This document shows positions 45,712 to 58,600 of a stretch of 64,000 nt of DNA, piece after piece. This DNA comes from Myrica gale. Lineage: Eukaryota > Streptophyta > Magnoliopsida > Fagales > Myricaceae. The position numbers and the translations under genes were made by a program. The DNA is taken from positions 19,083,001-19,147,000 of the forward strand of contig OZ005621.1 in the NCBI GenBank assembly GCA_963930655.1, given 5' to 3'. Numbering within the stretch: position 1 is the first letter of the stretch; each line of letters starts with the position of its first letter. The notes below the pieces were generated by a model that had not been told where the DNA came from, ran no database searches, and saw nothing but the letters and a program-made list of their open reading frames with translations.

Positions 45712-48400
45712 ATGGCGGAAAGTGTTCTCTTCAGCACTGTTGAAATTGGCTGTTTGAGCTCCCTGGCTTCCAAAGAGATCAGATTGATCTTGGGTGCCGA
45801 AGATTTCAAGCTCAAGAGCACGGTTTCAAAATTCAAAGCTGTGTTTCTAGAGATGCTCGAGATTGGCTTCAAAAGTTAGACGATGTTGTTTACGCTGCGG
45901 GTGACTTTCCGAATGATATTTCCCCCGAGGATCTGCTGCGGGAAATGATGTCCCGGGATAAGATGGCAAAAAAGGTATGCTTCTTCTTTTCCAAATCAAA
46001 CCAGCTTGTCTATGGTCGTAAGTTGGGCCATGAGATTAAGGCCATTAGAGAGATGTTTTATGCCATTGAAGCTGATTGGAAATTCTACTTGGATAAACGT
46101 GATAGGGAGACAGGAGTCAGGAAGAGGAAGACGAATGATATTTATTCTTTCATATATGCGGAAGATGTTATTGGTAGAGAAATTGATAATAATGCAAATA
46201 TAGATATTCGGATGGACCCCAAAGGTGAATAGGCTTCATTCATTCCAATTGCTGGCATGGGAGGATTAGGGAAGAATAGACTTGCTCAACCCATATTCAA
46301 TGATGAGAATATGCAACAATATTTTCAACTAAAAATTTGGAATGATGTCTCTCATGTTAAAATAATCATTAGAAAAAGTTACTTACTTGTATTGGATGAC
46401 GTGTGGAATGAGGAAGGTAGAGAAGAGTTTAGAGCGGAACAATTGTTAATGACGGTGCAAGAGGCAATAGAATATTAGGATTATGACAAAAAAAAAATCT
46501 AAAAATGACATCTAGCCCTCTCTTAAGCTGAGTTATGATCAACTTCCATCACATCCGAAACATTGTAGTTTATTGCCAAAGGATTAAGAAATGAGAACTT
46601 GTTATCTTTTGGATAGCACAAGTTTGAAAGTGTTGCTCATGAGTGTTTTATGGATTTACTTTGGAGATCATTCTTTCAAGAAGCTAAAAGAGATGAGTGG
46701 AGGTAATGTAATCCAATGCATGATGCATGACCTCATGGATGATCTTACTGTGTTAGTAGGTGGATTGCTCATCACCAAATTAGAGTAACCAAAAAAATTC
46801 CATTAACGAGAAAACTTGTTATGTATGAGTTGTTGATGATATGAAATTTTTCTCATAGCATCTAACTTCATTATCTAAAGTCGTACGACTACTTTGGCTT
46901 CCTAAAATCGAATGTCATCAAGTATCAAATCAAAACTAATGCTGTAAGTTCTTGTGCCTGTTGGAGCTGCAGAGGAGATGACTTCCATTTATAACAAAGT
47001 TCTATCGGTAAGTTGAAGCAGTTAAGGTATTAGGGTCTTTCTCAATTAAGCTTATCAAGAAGCGGTCTGATTCCATAAAAATGTTGCTGAATTTGCTGAC
47101 ACTAAATATTAGTTTTTGTTTGGATCTCAAAGAATTACCATGAGACGTTGAATAATTAGTCAACTTCAAGTATCTTGAGATTAATGGACGTTCATGACTT
47201 ATATGCCATATGGATTGGGGCAACTGCAAACATTGTCAACATTTGTTGCCCACTTTCGTCGTACCTCCAACAATATTGGTGGGTTAAACGAACTAACTGG
47301 ACTAAATAATCCGAGAGGAGAATTGCAGATTGAAGATTATGTGAGACATGGAGAAGATGTTGCATTAGAATATCATGCTGAAATATCTGCAGCCATTAAG
47401 TTGACTTCCGTCTCTTAAGTGTCTTTATCTTGAAACACTGGATGATTTGTATGTGGTGATGACAATGAGTTTTATTCTTCTTCATTGGAGCCAGTAGCAT
47501 TCTTTTCATCTCTAGAATATTTCGGGCTCGTTCATTGCCTCATCTCAAGGGCTGGTGGAGGAGAACGAAATTTTCTGTGGAGGTATGTGGTGATGGTAAT
47601 AATTCCCTTGCAACAATAAAGGAACATCAATGACAGAGCCTTGCGTGATCCCTTCATTTCCTCCGTCTTTCAATATTAGACATCTCTAGTTGCCCGATGT
47701 TGACTTCCATACCAATGTTTCCCCATGTTGAAGTAATGTTTGCCAGCTCAAAGCTACTGCGACAGGTAATATGGTGACTATGGCCGCACCACAGTGCCCA
47801 ATGTCAACAGCAATGACATCTTCTCCAATTGCTGCATCTTCATTCATTCCTCTTTCAAAATCGAAGCATCTAAAACTAAAGCCAATTGGGTTTTCTACAA
47901 ACTCTGTCAAATAGGTGGTTATTGACCCTAGCTTTGTTTAGTTTTTTTCAAGATCGTCCTGCCATTCACTAAATTATCTGCCCCATGATATACAACATCT
48001 CACTATGCTTCAAGAACTGGAGCTTTCTCATCTCAAGAAATTTAATAGAGCCTATCCTGAGGATTGGATCCAATGACAAGGGCTTCAGACCTCCTTTCTC
48101 TGACATATCCTCCAAAATTGTTGTCTCTTCCTTCGGGGCTTCAAAATGTTACCACTCTACAACAGCTCCGGATTTCCAATCGTAATAGCTTGATGGCTAT
48201 AGGAGAGTGGATTGGTAATTTCACATCACTTTAATACTTTCAAGTTTATGAATGGTTTGATATCATTGCCTGAAGGAATGATTAGGCTAATGTCTTTGCA
48301 GTGTTTGATGATTAAATGGTCTCTCTTTTTGCCAAGGTTCTAGAGAGAGATGGGTGAGAAGTGGCACAAGATTTTTCATCCCAGAGTTATACATGGATCT
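45712..48400 (+). pseudogene. CC-NB-LRR disease-resistance gene, disrupted
   Basis: Intact relatives are intracellular immune receptors. The remnant begins MAESVLFSTVEIGCLSSLAS (Rx-type coiled coil), then shifts frame near 45870 ('WLQKLDDVVYAAGDFPNDIS', 'GHEIKAIREMFYAIEADWKF'). After a TAG at 46230 comes the P-loop 'GMGGLGKNRLAQ' (46254-46289; the usual GKT is GKN), then 'LLVLDDVWNEEG' (kinase 2) with the RNBS-A region lost between them. The GLPL region is lost too. 'LSYDQLPSHPKHCS' and 'MHDLMDDLTVL' (MHD motif, about 46720-46750) follow, then LRR-like text to about 48400 ('LPYGLGQLQTLSTF'-like, 'LTSISLWGFSSLPTLP'-like and 'SLPEGMIRLMSLQCLMI'). Many stops and deletions; the 3' end is approximate. 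Confidence 0.85.
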
Positions 48401-50639
48401 ACACTAGTTGGGAGAACATCCAAAATGTGATGCATCTTCGACTTATTTGGGTATTTAACTCACCATTTAATCTTAATACTTCATAGAATTTTAAAGACCA
48501 ACCTTCATCACCTTCACCTTCTCTATTGTTCTCTCAGTATTTCTTGGTTGTCAAATTTCTGATGCAAAAGTTGTTGTAGTAGAAGAGAAATATGGAACAA
48601 GATTTTGAAGCTTATTACAACATCTAGGCACTTCAATTTGTTACAACAATCAACAAACTAGTGGTGAGTAGCTATTTTCTTGTTTTCTTCCTTCCTATTT
48701 ATTCACCTGACCATCTATCAGGAGAAATGGTTCGTAAATTTTTTTGTTTCCTTTTATTTCTTAAAAGTCATTAGTTTTGTATAAACCAAACTGATAGGTG
48801 ATGACCCTTGGTGAAACTAGAGTGAAGATGTTGTATGGCTGATCAAAGATGTTGTATCGCACTGCAGGAATTTCCTTGTTTCTCATGGTGTAAGCAAAGT
48901 GAACATTGGCAACTGGTGAAGCTTGGGTAAATATTGCGAGGAGCATTAAGTTCCGGCATCTACACTCCACTAATGAGCTTCTTGCACATGTATTTAGTTG
49001 TTTCAATTCTTTGTTATTGGAAAGCTTCTAACATGCCACTTTATCTATGAAGTACTCAGTGGATGAATTTGGCCTTGAATGATTCCATTCCCAATATCAC
49101 TGCCTTTAATATTGTTAAATTAACCTAGTTTGCAGGAAACACACGATAATAGAATATATTGGCTTTCATCATGTCTCTTTTTTTCGAAATAATCAATTAT
49201 GATATTTAGCACTTGAATGTTTCACTTGAAATGTTAATGCCTAATGTCGGTTTGGTTGCGTAGTTTGAAATAAAAGCAGAGTGATATGTTATCTAGGCTC
49301 ACCGCTTTGAGTTTAGATGGGTACAGTTCTTGGCTTGCCACTTTTAGTTCAGAGTATTAAAACAAAAAAGAGATGACAAGTACACGTTTTGTCAAACTCA
49401 GCATATTGAATCTACCTCATATCTTAAACATCTCGAATGTTCTTGTCTCAAGCTTGGGAGCTCTTTTGACTTGTCAGAAAGCTCCTAAGTTGATGCTAAA
49501 ATTATGATTAGAATGATGTTAGCTATATGATAGAGGAGACAAAAATTAGTATTGTTTTCATGATCATGTCATCTGCCACTTCTCCTGTATTATTGACTCC
49601 TTAAAACTAAAAAGTTGCATTTATATCAAAGGTTGGAACTTGCTTTCTCTGGTAAGATGACAAGAAGCATCAATGTCATCTATTAAAAATATGAAATGGG
49701 CAAATGGTGGTTGAAGGACTTGAGTTTTGTCAAAAAAAAATCTCTGGTTAAGGCAATTCCGTATTTCTTACATAACTCTACTTTTGGTTTCTTGGTAGAT
49801 TTTTTGTTTCAATAGAACATACAACTCAGAAGACTACTTTATATATCCATGCATGCAAAACTCTTAGAAGTTGATAACTATCACCTGATGATGCAATCAG
49901 GCACATGGAGCTCCTGTATTTCTGCTCACCTGGAGCATAATCCTCTGTCAATGGTATTGCAGTTGGCTGCTGTAAGAAAACTGAGCATCACTGGGAAAAG
50001 GATGGAGGGACCTTCTTTAAGTTTCTGTCATTTACTCATGATTGAGAAGGGTGATTGAGATACAGAATGATTTCTTCTACTCAGACTCGCACCAGTTTGC
50101 CTACCAGATTTGGGTAGTATCAAAAGCATGAAGACCTGAAGCCTCAAGTTGAATTCCTTCTCTCTCTTTTTCCTAGTGCAGAATTTGTTGTGTGCATTTG
50201 CACATTCGTGAACTTGACATTTTCTGCATTTGTTCTACACCTCTGCTGCATTGTTGATTGATATAAGCGTGAGAGGTTGAGGAGTTGTCTACACTTGAGA
50301 GAATTTTAATTTTAATTCCATCCTCTTAAGAGATTTTCTTCTTATGGAAAATTTTACAAATATTTGCACTTCATTTGTTGTTTGCAGCAGCATGTAAAAG
50401 TCTTAAAATTTTAATTATTTGGAGTTTACTTGCTCAATAGATGCGTGGCAACTTAAGTAAATAACTATCAATTGTAATTTTTGTCTATGATCATCTATGC
50501 TCGAAGGCGATTCCCTACTCCTATATCAAGCTCTCCTGGACCATACCACCTCGGCAGTACACATATTTTGAAGACATGGAACTTTTCACTTTCTAAAATT
50601 TTAGTCCTCAAGATTTTATTCTCGTCTAATCCCACTACG
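48401..50639. other. Gene-free intergenic region
   Basis: I find no coding region with a recognisable family and no defined repeat ends. Open frames are short and scattered. Confidence 0.45.
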
Positions 50640-50950
50640 TCTGATCCTCGATACACTCCACAAAGTCCTTTAGAATGAGCTTAATCTCATTCGTATGTCA
50701 TCTAAGTCTGATCCTCGATACATTCCACAAAATCCTCTAGAATGAGCTTAATTTCATTCGCATGTCATCTAAGTCTAATCCTCGATACATTCCACAAAAT
50801 CCTCTAGAATAAGTTTAATCTCACTCGCATGCCATCTAAGCTTGATCCTCAATAAACTCATACAAAGTCTTCTGGAAATGAGTTAAATTTCACTCGGGTG
50901 TCGTCTAAGTTTGATCCTTGATACACTCCACAAGTCTTCTAGAATGACTT
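50640..50950 (+). repeat. 67-bp tandem repeat, about 4.6 copies
   Basis: Units start at about 50640, 50707, 50774, 50841 and 50910 (the last partial). Each contains 'TGATCCTCGATACA(C/T)TCCACAA', 'TCTAGAATGAGCTTAAT' and 'CAT(C/G)TCATCTAAG'-like words; copies 1-3 are the closest. Noncoding. Confidence 0.9.
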
Positions 50951-52166
50951 AAATAACTCGGTTAAAGCATAATTTTAAAATAAATAAAAATATAATCCTA
51001 AAATTTGTGAAAATTTTAGAATGGTTAATATTTTTTAGATACAAACATGAATTTTGGCGCACGATTTTTAACTTTTTAAGTTTTTACACCAATCAAGGAG
51101 CCCACCAAAAATAATAATAATAAACAAGTCAAACCTGAGAGGATTCTCCTCCGTCGTTCCTTCCTTTTCCAGCCAACTAAGGAGATGTTCGATTTTCTGA
51201 AAAATTGTAAGATTTTTAAGATTTTGATAAAATTGTGAATATTTATGTAGATTGAAGTTTTATAAGTTTTTTGTGTAAATGTTAGTGAATTTTTTTTAAA
51301 GATATTTAATTTTTGTTGGAATGTGTAAAAAGATATAAAGAGTTTATTTGATGTAATTGTTTAATAAAAAGTATTGAAGTTAGGTAAAAAAGTATAAATA
51401 GAGAATATTTGTTATAATTTTTTAAAAAGGTATTGGAGTTTGTGTGACAAGTTGTTGGAGATTGTGTACAAGATATTAATATTTGTATATGAATTTTTAA
51501 GATTTTAGATGTTCGTTTTGTAAATATTGTTGAATATATTTATATTCTAGAATACTTTTACAAACTAACATATCCCAAAAGTAAATAATTAAAGGAATGG
51601 AATGACAAAAAATAATTGGATGGCCAAGATTAGTATGATAAACGCCAGAGCACATCCTACTCTTCCTTCATTCTCAATCAATAATTTTAACATAATAAAA
51701 TAATTAGATTGTCAAAATTACTAAAATTTTAACATAATAAAATAATTATAATATAATTTATCTTCTATCGAATTATTATTTTTTATTTTAAAAATAAAAA
51801 ATTATTTAAATTATCTCTTTTACTTTTTTTATTAATTTTAATAACTTAAAATTTTAAAACTCCTAAAATTTCGACCATCAAAACACAACTATTTAGAACT
51901 CAAACCCCGATCTGGCAAGAGGCTCGTCCTCGGACTCATCCACGTGAGACGTGTGCCATAAAATTTCTCAATTAAGTCCGTTCTCCATATTCACCAAGAA
52001 AGAAAAAAAAAAGTCCGTTCCCAAATTCAGAATTTCTCAAATGTTTTCTTTCGACCTGCTCAATTCTACAGTTTTCTCAGTCCTGTCCCCTTACAAAGCC
52101 CTAATTGGACCTAAATTAAAACCCTAACCGGATACTATACAGTGGTAGCTCTTGAGGTGGTCGGAC
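50951..52166. other. Intergenic region and symplekin promoter
   Basis: About 51181-51576 is an AT-rich candidate MITE (ends 'GGAGATGTTCGATTTT' and, in reverse complement, 'GGGATATGTTAGTTTG'). The last 250 bases lie directly upstream of the next gene and presumably hold its promoter and leader. No clear TATA box. Confidence 0.4.
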
Positions 52167-52624
52167 ATGGCCGGAGCTCCAAGAGACCAGGCACTCGCCC
52201 TCCTTGCCGCCGCCAACAACCATGGCGATTTGGCTGTGAAGATGTCTTCTCTGAAGCAGGTCAAAGATATTCTATTGTCTGTAGAGCCGTCTTTGGCCGC
52301 CGAGCTTCTACCGTACTTGGTCGAGCTCCAGTCCTCCCCTGAAAGCCTCGTCCGCAGATTGCTCATTGAGTGAGTTCAAAACTCTAGATTCTATCCCGTT
52401 CTTTCTGATGTCTCGCTCTTTACCCGTTAATGCGTCCTGTTTTCGTCGTGTTTCGTTGCGATGGACAGGGTGATTGAAGAGGTTGGATTGAAAGCAATGA
52501 AATTTTCTTCTGTGCTTATGCCTGTGCTATGGGCACTTGTAAAAGATAGCGACTCCATTGTTGCGAGGCAATGCATTGTTAGTGGCACTAATTTCTTTGG
52601 CAGTGTTCTGGAGGAGTTGGCAGT

Positions 52625-52665
<41 letters not shown>

Positions 52666-55600
52666 ACATGTACACACGCGTTTTCGTCCTTGGATCCCTT
52701 TCCTTTTCTTACTTTTCCCAATTCAACAACTTATGCTTATTCTGAGAAATTATAGTTTCACCGGCGTGGTAAAGTTGAGAGGTGGCTTGAAGAGCTTTGG
52801 ATGTGGATGGCCAAGTTCAAGGATGCTGTCATTTCTATCGCATTGGAGGTATGCACTTCGTCCCTTCAACTTCTGCTTAATGCCGATGAGTTTCTGAAGG
52901 TTCTAGTTTTTTTCTTCTGAAATGAATAATACATACTCATCATGGTTATGTTACATTGATGATGCAATTCTTGCAATATACTAGCTAATATCTCCATTAT
53001 AATAGCTTAGACAACATTTCAAGGTTACACAATCACAACTTTTGAATGATGAGTAACCATTGTTCAAAAAGCTTTGAAATTGTTCAAGAGGTTGGCGCAT
53101 ATAGGGAGTATGCTTTTCTGTCAGGTTTATTCTGTTGAACTTTTGATTGTGGACAACCTATTCGTTCTCTTCTGTGTGGTGGTGGGGGATCATGGCAAGA
53201 ACTGCAGTGCACTGCTGAGGATATTTCTTAGCTGTTTGCTTTTTGTAAAATAGCTTCACATACCTTGTGTGACAGTACACATGTTCATGATGTGGTTTAT
53301 TAAGTTGGTCTATTGGTTGTCGAGGCTGTGGCCTGAACAAGGTGTCAGATACATGCGAGTGGTGGAACGGGCTGCCAAAGATATAGGGGGCAGATGTATG
53401 TATAATTTCAGTTTTTCCTACTTTTGCTAGGCATTGCAATTAAGCATTATGACAAGTAGTGTTTCTGCCATCCATATGACAGAACTTCCTGTTACTTGGA
53501 GATTCAAAATGCCTTTGTGGGACTATTTGACTTTTTTTTTTGCCACTTACGTACTTGTCTTAGGTTAGAAATGTGAATTTGAATGTTTAAGCTTTGTCTG
53601 CAAATGTGAATGGTTTCAGTTGAAATTTGTTCTCAAAATTGTAATTGAGAGTCCATTTACATTTCCTCTTCTTCTATCTCATTACGGAAACTGTGGGTGA
53701 CATTGCAGTGTGGTGGTTCTTTTGAATTTAGTGTGGTATATTAAATAAACTTTCCTAACTTGAAAGTTGTTTCAACTTGATTTTGTAGCCTGGTTCTGCT
53801 GGGACAAAGTTGCTGGCTTTGAAGTTTGTGGAAATATTCGTTTTACATTTTACATCTGATTCCAATGAATTTGAAAATCCTGACACGGAAGGTAATGCAT
53901 TTTGAGCAAATTTGTGTTTTGACTGATTCAGTGGTTATTGCTTTTAAATATCAACTTGATTCTTTGCCACAGCAAATAGACGGGCTTTTAATATATCATG
54001 GCTGGTTGGTGGTCACTCTATCCTGGACCCAGTTGTGCTTATGTCTGAAGCAAATAAAGCTCTTGGCATTCTCTTAAATTTGTTGGACTCAGCTAGTAAC
54101 CTTCCTGGTTCAGTGACTGTAACTGTTATAAACTGGTGAGCTCTTGCATAGCATTATCAATAGTATAACTCATTTTTGCCCAAAATTATTTACAATTCAT
54201 ATTCCTTTTTGCATTTTTGTGTAGTCTTCCATTGTTCATGAATACTGATACATTTTCACAATTGTCATAGTGTGAGTCATGTGCCAGAAGATTATGTTGA
54301 CAAAATTAAGCAGGTTGTGCCATAGGTACATTCCATTCAACTGAACCATGGTCATATAGATGGTGTCTCACGCATCATCTTATGAATTTCATAAATGTTA
54401 AAATGCCCCCAGTAATTGATCATATTGTGTGTTTGTTAGTATAGGCTATTTATCAAGCAGAAGTCCTCTGTTTGTTCTGATAAATAACTAATTGTTTAAT
54501 TATAATATTTCCAACTGTCAATGACTTAGAAATAAATTATTTTATTCCATTTTTGGAGTAGTTGTTGTTTAGCTTGATGTTTCTAGCATTGGGAACCTTA
54601 GTTTTCCTCTGATTTTTTTTCTTTGGATTAAGTTGAACGAGCTACTATTTATATCTTTAGTCTCACTGTGGGTGGTAGCATGTTGATGTCTTAGGTTTCA
54701 TGTTGATTGTTTCTTCTGAATGAACCTGATGGTTTTCTCTGTCTCTCTCATACGAGTGCAAGCGCATACATTTACCCTCTACTCTCACACACATGCAATT
54801 GTACTTGTGCTTGGAAGTACCAAATAATTCTTCTGCATATATAATGCCAAACTAGTAAAATCATTGGAAAATTTTAATGACATGCTAATATGAAGACCCT
54901 CCTTTGTGTGTTGGGCCTTGTATTCATTTTTAATTCTTTTTCAACTTGTCTTTGTGTGTCAAGGTCACCAATATAAAGCAATAAGCATATGTTGGTAGGT
55001 CTACAAACAAGTTCATCGTTGATATGCGCATATGCATGTCTATCATTGTCACATTGTAATGCTTCATTTGGCAGACACAAGCATGGGCTTTGAGTATTTG
55101 TGCACTTATATGCCAAATATTCATGTAAGGCAGTATTGCCTTATGCATCAATATATGAAAATATTGGTTAGAATGATGAGAGTTTTCTAATACAAATTGA
55201 GTTCAGCTAGATATTTCTTTTGTTCCTTGTGATAACGGACTCGGGAAGCTTATTTGCTGTCTCCTTGCATCTTCTTCCTTTATTTACTTCAAAGTCTTGA
55301 ATGTCTTGCTTCTTGACATATTTGTGAGTATACTCTATTTGATTTTCCTCCTTCCTCCAATGCGGTAAGGTGGCTCATCTCTATTAGTACCAGTACCCTG
55401 GGCAACTTGAATATCTTTCCATCATGCTATAATTTCTCCACAATTATTTATGCCATTAAATATCAAGATTAATGAAGCCTTGGAACTTTTACATATAGGA
55501 GGTAGACATTATTTTGCCCTCATTTTAATATCTTGGGAATTTTGGAGGGATAACTGAAGCTTGGAAACAGGTTGTAGGACAAGTTCAACTGCTTGTTTGT

Positions 55601-58600
55601 GATATCACTGCAGCATGCTGACCAGCTCTCTTATGAGGAGTTAATGGCATTGGATACTGCTGCATTGGTGATTCTGATTATGGGAGTTTCAGGCTAGACA
55701 ATGTTAGACTGCACATTGTTTGGGTACAGTGGAGCACATTGGCCGTCATAGGAATGGATAACTGATGGATTAAAATGGTCTTCTCATATGCTGAGGGAAA
55801 CATGGTGGTCGAGCGATGCAGTTTATGCTTTGTAAACTGTTAGAAAGACCATTTTCTTTGACATTGTTTGATTTTTTTATGCTGTATTTGCGTACAGCTG
55901 GTGATGTGCAAGCTATATGGAAATGTATTGATAATATTGGTACAGATGATGCAGACTGAATACCTCTAATAATCAAAATTTATTTTTGACGAGTGCTATT
56001 TCAGCTCTGCTCTTTTGTTATGTTTCCCTGCTTTTCCTCACTTTTTTTTCAACACAGCACTAAGACTCGTTATATGGTCTGCAGAATCATTTTTCAAACA
56101 AGCAACAGTACTGACCTTCCAGATGTTTGGTCAATGAGCTCTCTTCCAAATAGGACTTCTTTTTAATTATAATGAAATGGAGATTGTGGTCTGTTTTTCA
56201 AGACCCCCTGATGTATGCACAACTTTCTGATAAAAAGAAAAAGACTCCACCTCTTAGCTCATTAGGTTCAAAATTAGTATTTATACTCTCCTGTTTCATT
56301 TCTTTGCCAGATAGGTGATACAATCATGGTTCCTTGATATTAACTTGCTTCAAGGAGGCAATCAACTTGGCCTTGATGCAAACCTCACCATCGTCTTTAA
56401 AATATTTTTAACTAGCATCTTTTGTATCCATATACCAAACAGTCGATTTCTTCGGAATGAAAGTAAAGTAACGGCGCCTTATTTGTACGATGCTTTTGAT
56501 AAAGATTCATTTCCATGAGGATTTATGCACTGGAGCAAATTTAGGGATGAGCAATTCCGGAATAACAGTAGAAGTTGATAATTCACTTCCTTTAGCTCTA
56601 ATCAGTCCTTATCAGTCGAATGCCTGTGAAGTTGTGTGAAGGTGGTCAATGTTGTTATTTGCATAAAAATTGCACGAGTCTGAAAATTTTCAATAAAAAT
56701 TTTCCACAAATTTGTTCTTATTTTCAATCTTTGGAACATACTTTTTCGTAATTGAATCTTCTCATCAATGAAGCCTTAGTGTTAGAAGTTTAGCTTTTTC
56801 AAATTATTTTCATCCCAAGGGCTATAATTAGTTTTCACATAGATAGAATTCTTTTTTTTATTATTATTTTTGAGATCGCAACGAAAATATCTTTAAAACA
56901 GAGCAGAAACTGAAAATAGCAATTAAATTTGATGCACAGGATTTGCACTTGGAAGCATGTTTGAATCATGCATTAATTTTTTTTTGAGATGAGGTGGCAT
57001 GTGGTGTATTTTGTTTCTAAGTTTCTCTAGATGGAAATCTAAATTTTCTGTTTGTGAGGAACATGTGTATTGATGAGCTGCAGAGAGTATCCCCATTAAT
57101 TTGCCATGTTGGTGCCATTCTGGGAATGAGTAATCAAGATTTTTTGGTTTTGGGGAATTTCGAGAAGGATATAGTGGAATTTATTTCTCTCTAAAAGAAA
57201 AAAAATAGAAATGATTGGGGTCTATACGAATATTTTAAAAATTAAAAGATACAAGTTGCTAAATTTTGTTTCATTACTAATGTCCATGTCTTTTTTAAGA
57301 TGTTTAAATGTGTGATTGCACAACATATAGCTGCTTAAGATGTAGCCATATCGAAGTCGTATGTGATGTTAGTCTTATAACCAAATTGGTATATATTTTC
57401 TCTTTCTCCATTCTGCTAGATAGCAGCATGGAGGAGTGATAAGGTTTTGTGCTACTTAAGGTATTCATTTGGAGATGTTTCTATGAGATGCACGATATGT
57501 TTATGGTGTTTTTTTTTTTTTGATATCCAGTGTGCTTTTAATGCAGAAAATGATATTCTTGTAATTTTTGTTTTTGGTTGGTGTGGGGGTGTGGATTGGT
57601 AGAAGTACCTATAAAGCTAAGCAGAATGTGAAAGTGAAAAGCTGTACTTTGTGGTGTTAATTTGTCTTGGTTGGAGTTATCCTTGTCTTGACTTGTTCTA
57701 GGAATATAGGTTGAGTGTTTGAAATCTCAGTTTCTAGAGGGATCATAGGATATGCTTGAAGGCCTGGTTAGTTTGTCTTTGGACAGTTGAGAAATAATGT
57801 TATTGTAACTCAGGTGGAAATGAAATAGTAGCTTCCACTTTGGTGTACTTCTTTTACTTGGATGTCTTTTACGAAGCTGGTCTTGGTTGGTGCTTCAAAG
57901 CTTCCTCTGTTTTGGTTTAATTCAGTTGGCTGTCTTTTGGTTTATTGTGCTAAGCCATAGCAACGCGTGCACTTGTCTTTTTCAGTTTCTGCTGCTCTTT
58001 TGTTGTTGTGCTTGTTGTGGGCATCATAATGATGTACATCAAAACCCTCTTTATCACTTAACAAGTTCCATTTTTTAATTGTTATATATGTTGAACGCTT
58101 GGTGTAGGGTAATGGAACCTTACTGGGAGATTGTCTTATGGGTAAATGGAAGCTTATTTGTTAATACATTTTGGTTTTGGTAGAAATGAGGCCATTAGGT
58201 ATGGAATAGGGATGCGGTGCACTTTTCATTGTACATTCTCTATGTTTTGGTCTTGTTTGGTTCCTGTACTTGGATTATGCGCCAAGAGTTCTATGCTTTC
58301 AGACAAAAGAAAGTTGGGATCTTGGTTGTGAATAAATATTCTTAAGGTGAATTTGTACTACAAGTTATCTTCTTTCTTGCTAGAAGTAATACCTAGTCCG
58401 ATAGTAGAGACAGTTTTGCATACTAGACAAGCTTCATCTGCTGAGACATCATGACGAGCCCAATAGGGATCTACCACCTGTGAAATGTAGCAAATGTGCA
58501 TTTTGTTTAATGACTATATCTGAGGAACATCGCTTTCCAGTCTGGTTGTGGAAGCTGGGCCATTTTATTAAAAGACAGGATCGACGGCACTGGTTTGAGT

